From JBGSQR01 sp964509295 (GTDB lineage Bacteria > Desulfobacterota > Desulfuromonadia > Geobacterales > Pseudopelobacteraceae): DNA of 64,000 nt. The notes under the pieces are model-generated. The model was not told the origin of the DNA. It did not search any database and was given only the letters and a program-made list of their open reading frames with translations. Numbering within the stretch: the first letter of the stretch is position 1; each line of letters starts with the position of its first letter. The position numbers were made by a program, and so were the translations under genes. The DNA lies in assembly GCA_964509295.1 (NCBI GenBank), contig CAZDWS010000010.1, forward strand, positions 124,001 to 188,000. Direction: 5' to 3'. Positions 63,981-64,000 of this stretch are shown here, piece after piece.

Positions 63981-64000
63981 GGGCTGCCCCGTCCCGATTT

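Overview
The window looks like chromosome of a Gram-negative, anaerobe-type bacterium, most likely of the Desulfuromonadia/Geobacter lineage. This is inferred from gene content and not proven: a diguanylate cyclase with PAS domains, a Cache chemoreceptor, NfnAB ferredoxin:NADP oxidoreductase, an AmmeMemoRadiSam-type radical SAM enzyme, LpxH, TonB and many PAS/HAMP sensor kinases. About 60 protein genes are supported. No rRNA, tRNA or CRISPR array was seen.

Layout. 1-2.0 kb: 3' part of a PAS-GGDEF protein and a lone receiver. 2.2-13.7 kb: an envelope block with two related Gly/Ser-rich membrane proteins (one with a Tim44-like domain), a UPF0182 giant membrane protein, a DUF5666-like secreted protein, an OmpR/HisKA two-component pair, TerC, a PGPGW protein and a P2-type cation ATPase. 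13.9-21.2 kb: small accessory genes, namely a lipoprotein SppA protease, a fused chagasin/MliC inhibitor, SRPBCC, DHFR-like, HigBA, GNAT, CBM48, VOC and EamA. 21.2-28.2 kb: a chemoreceptor, a P-type ATPase relic cut by a non-autonomous transposon, a DUF2786 protein, AmrS and NfnAB. 28.3-40.8 kb: a hybrid kinase, DUF4337, HflX, TrmB, TonB overlapping cobyrinate amidase CobB, an RRM protein, RecO, a hydrolase and a CAP lipoprotein. 40.8-52.3 kb: PolA, IclR, polysaccharide deacetylase, a penicillin-binding protein, LpxH, an AI-2E family permease and CopA.

The most unusual part is a seven-gene minus-strand operon at 52.5-62.1 kb. Read from its promoter side it encodes a molybdopterin oxidoreductase, HypE, HypF, an EntS-like MFS exporter, a B12-type radical SAM enzyme, a HisF paralogue with both catalytic Asp residues changed to Glu, and an isochorismatase-like hydrolase. 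HypF and HypE normally make the cyanide ligand of [NiFe]-hydrogenase, but no hypA-D or hydrogenase gene is present in this window. The exporter and the altered biosynthetic enzymes suggest a carbamoyl-, thiocarbamoyl- or nitrile-containing small molecule or cofactor. This is an inference.

The right edge (62.2-64.0 kb) is decaying DNA: a frameshifted small secreted protein, an XRE regulator with an internal stop, and a REP-associated (HUH) transposase relic. The relic has 31-bp inverted ends shared with the short element at 23.6-23.8 kb, in opposite orientation. Two genes, higB and hflX, keep full-length homology but lack any ATG/GTG/TTG start. Two genes, cobB and polA, carry in-frame GC-rich palindromic insertions.
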